A stretch of 6,050 nucleotides of DNA from Gammaproteobacteria bacterium. GTDB taxonomy: Bacteria > Pseudomonadota > Gammaproteobacteria > UBA1113. Location: NCBI GenBank assembly GCA_019752835.1, contig JAIELR010000050.1, positions 1 to 6,050 on the forward strand, written 5' to 3'. The position numbers were made by a program, and so were the translations under genes. How positions within the stretch are numbered: the first letter of the stretch is position 1; every line of letters begins with the position of its first letter. The notes under the pieces are model-generated. The model saw nothing but the letters and a program-made list of their open reading frames with translations, did no database searches and was not told where the DNA came from. Positions 5,979-6,050 of the stretch are shown here, piece after piece.

Positions 5979-5983
5979 CCTCC
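5979..5983 (-). promoter_or_regulatory. Shine-Dalgarno of cutA
   Basis: GGAGG on the minus strand, 5 bases before the ATG at 5973. It fixes the cutA start there and not at the upstream ATG at 6024. Confidence 0.85.
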
Positions 5984-6005
5984 GTATGCTGTCGAAAGTT
6001 AAACG

Positions 6006-6035
6006 ATAAAACAGGTTTGTGCATTTTCGTCTCAA
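6006..6035 (-). promoter_or_regulatory. Possible cutA promoter
   Basis: On the minus strand TTGAGA (6030-6035) is followed after 18 bases by TTTTAT (6006-6011), a modest sigma-70 match. Transcription would begin near 5999, downstream of the ATG at 6024, which agrees with the shorter cutA reading frame. Confidence 0.35.
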
Positions 6036-6050
6036 GTATGACAGATTTTT

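Noticed and set aside
5974..6024. Seventeen-residue N-terminal extension of CutA
   Set aside because: A strong GGAGG fits the downstream ATG, the shorter form has the family's normal length, and the possible promoter lies over the extension.
1..6050. CRISPR array, insertion sequence, tRNA or rRNA gene
   Set aside because: No regularly spaced direct repeats, transposase motifs, terminal inverted repeats with target duplications, or tRNA/rRNA-like stretches were seen on either strand.

Overview
The window is AT-rich and has tightly packed genes, short operons and a gammaproteobacterial look. The genus Legionella (or a close relative) is the best guess. The reasons are the base composition, the codon style, a histidine kinase H-box of the 'HDLRSPL' type common in Legionella hybrid kinases, a small LuxR-type regulator and a ParD-like orphan antitoxin. 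This is inference from sequence style; no marker gene fixes the taxon.

Layout from left to right. (1) Positions 1-194, minus strand: the N-terminal part of a ParD-like antitoxin, running off the left edge. (2) Positions 195-544: a 350-base gene-free stretch with divergent promoters, a palindrome plus phased repeats in front of the antitoxin, and a 10-bp inverted repeat. (3) Positions 545-1903, plus strand: a 452-residue soluble protein I do not recognise. Its last 10 bases overlap the end of the next, convergent gene. (4) Positions 1894-3579, minus strand: a long protein with the architecture of S-adenosylhomocysteine hydrolase (NAD Rossmann fold, DDGG and GCTG motifs) but without the catalytic GHFD-type segment. 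It carries a C8 run in its coding strand where slippage by one base in either direction causes an early stop. (5) Positions 3733-5489, plus strand: a probable three-gene operon made of a short LuxR-type DNA-binding protein, a PnuC-family vitamin/nucleoside transporter and a soluble histidine kinase with no sensor domain. It ends in an elaborate hairpin terminator. (6) Positions 5626-5973, minus strand: a CutA1-family protein, convergent with the operon.

How the genes may work together. The most interesting unit is the luxR-pnuC-kinase cluster. A transporter for a NAD precursor or related vitamin sits between a kinase lacking a sensor and a DNA-binding protein lacking a receiver. The transporter could therefore supply the sensing, directly or through its substrate. 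The divergently transcribed hydrolase-like protein has an NAD-binding fold, so an NAD-related theme is possible but unproven. The antitoxin, the unknown 452-residue protein and CutA show no clear functional link to this unit.
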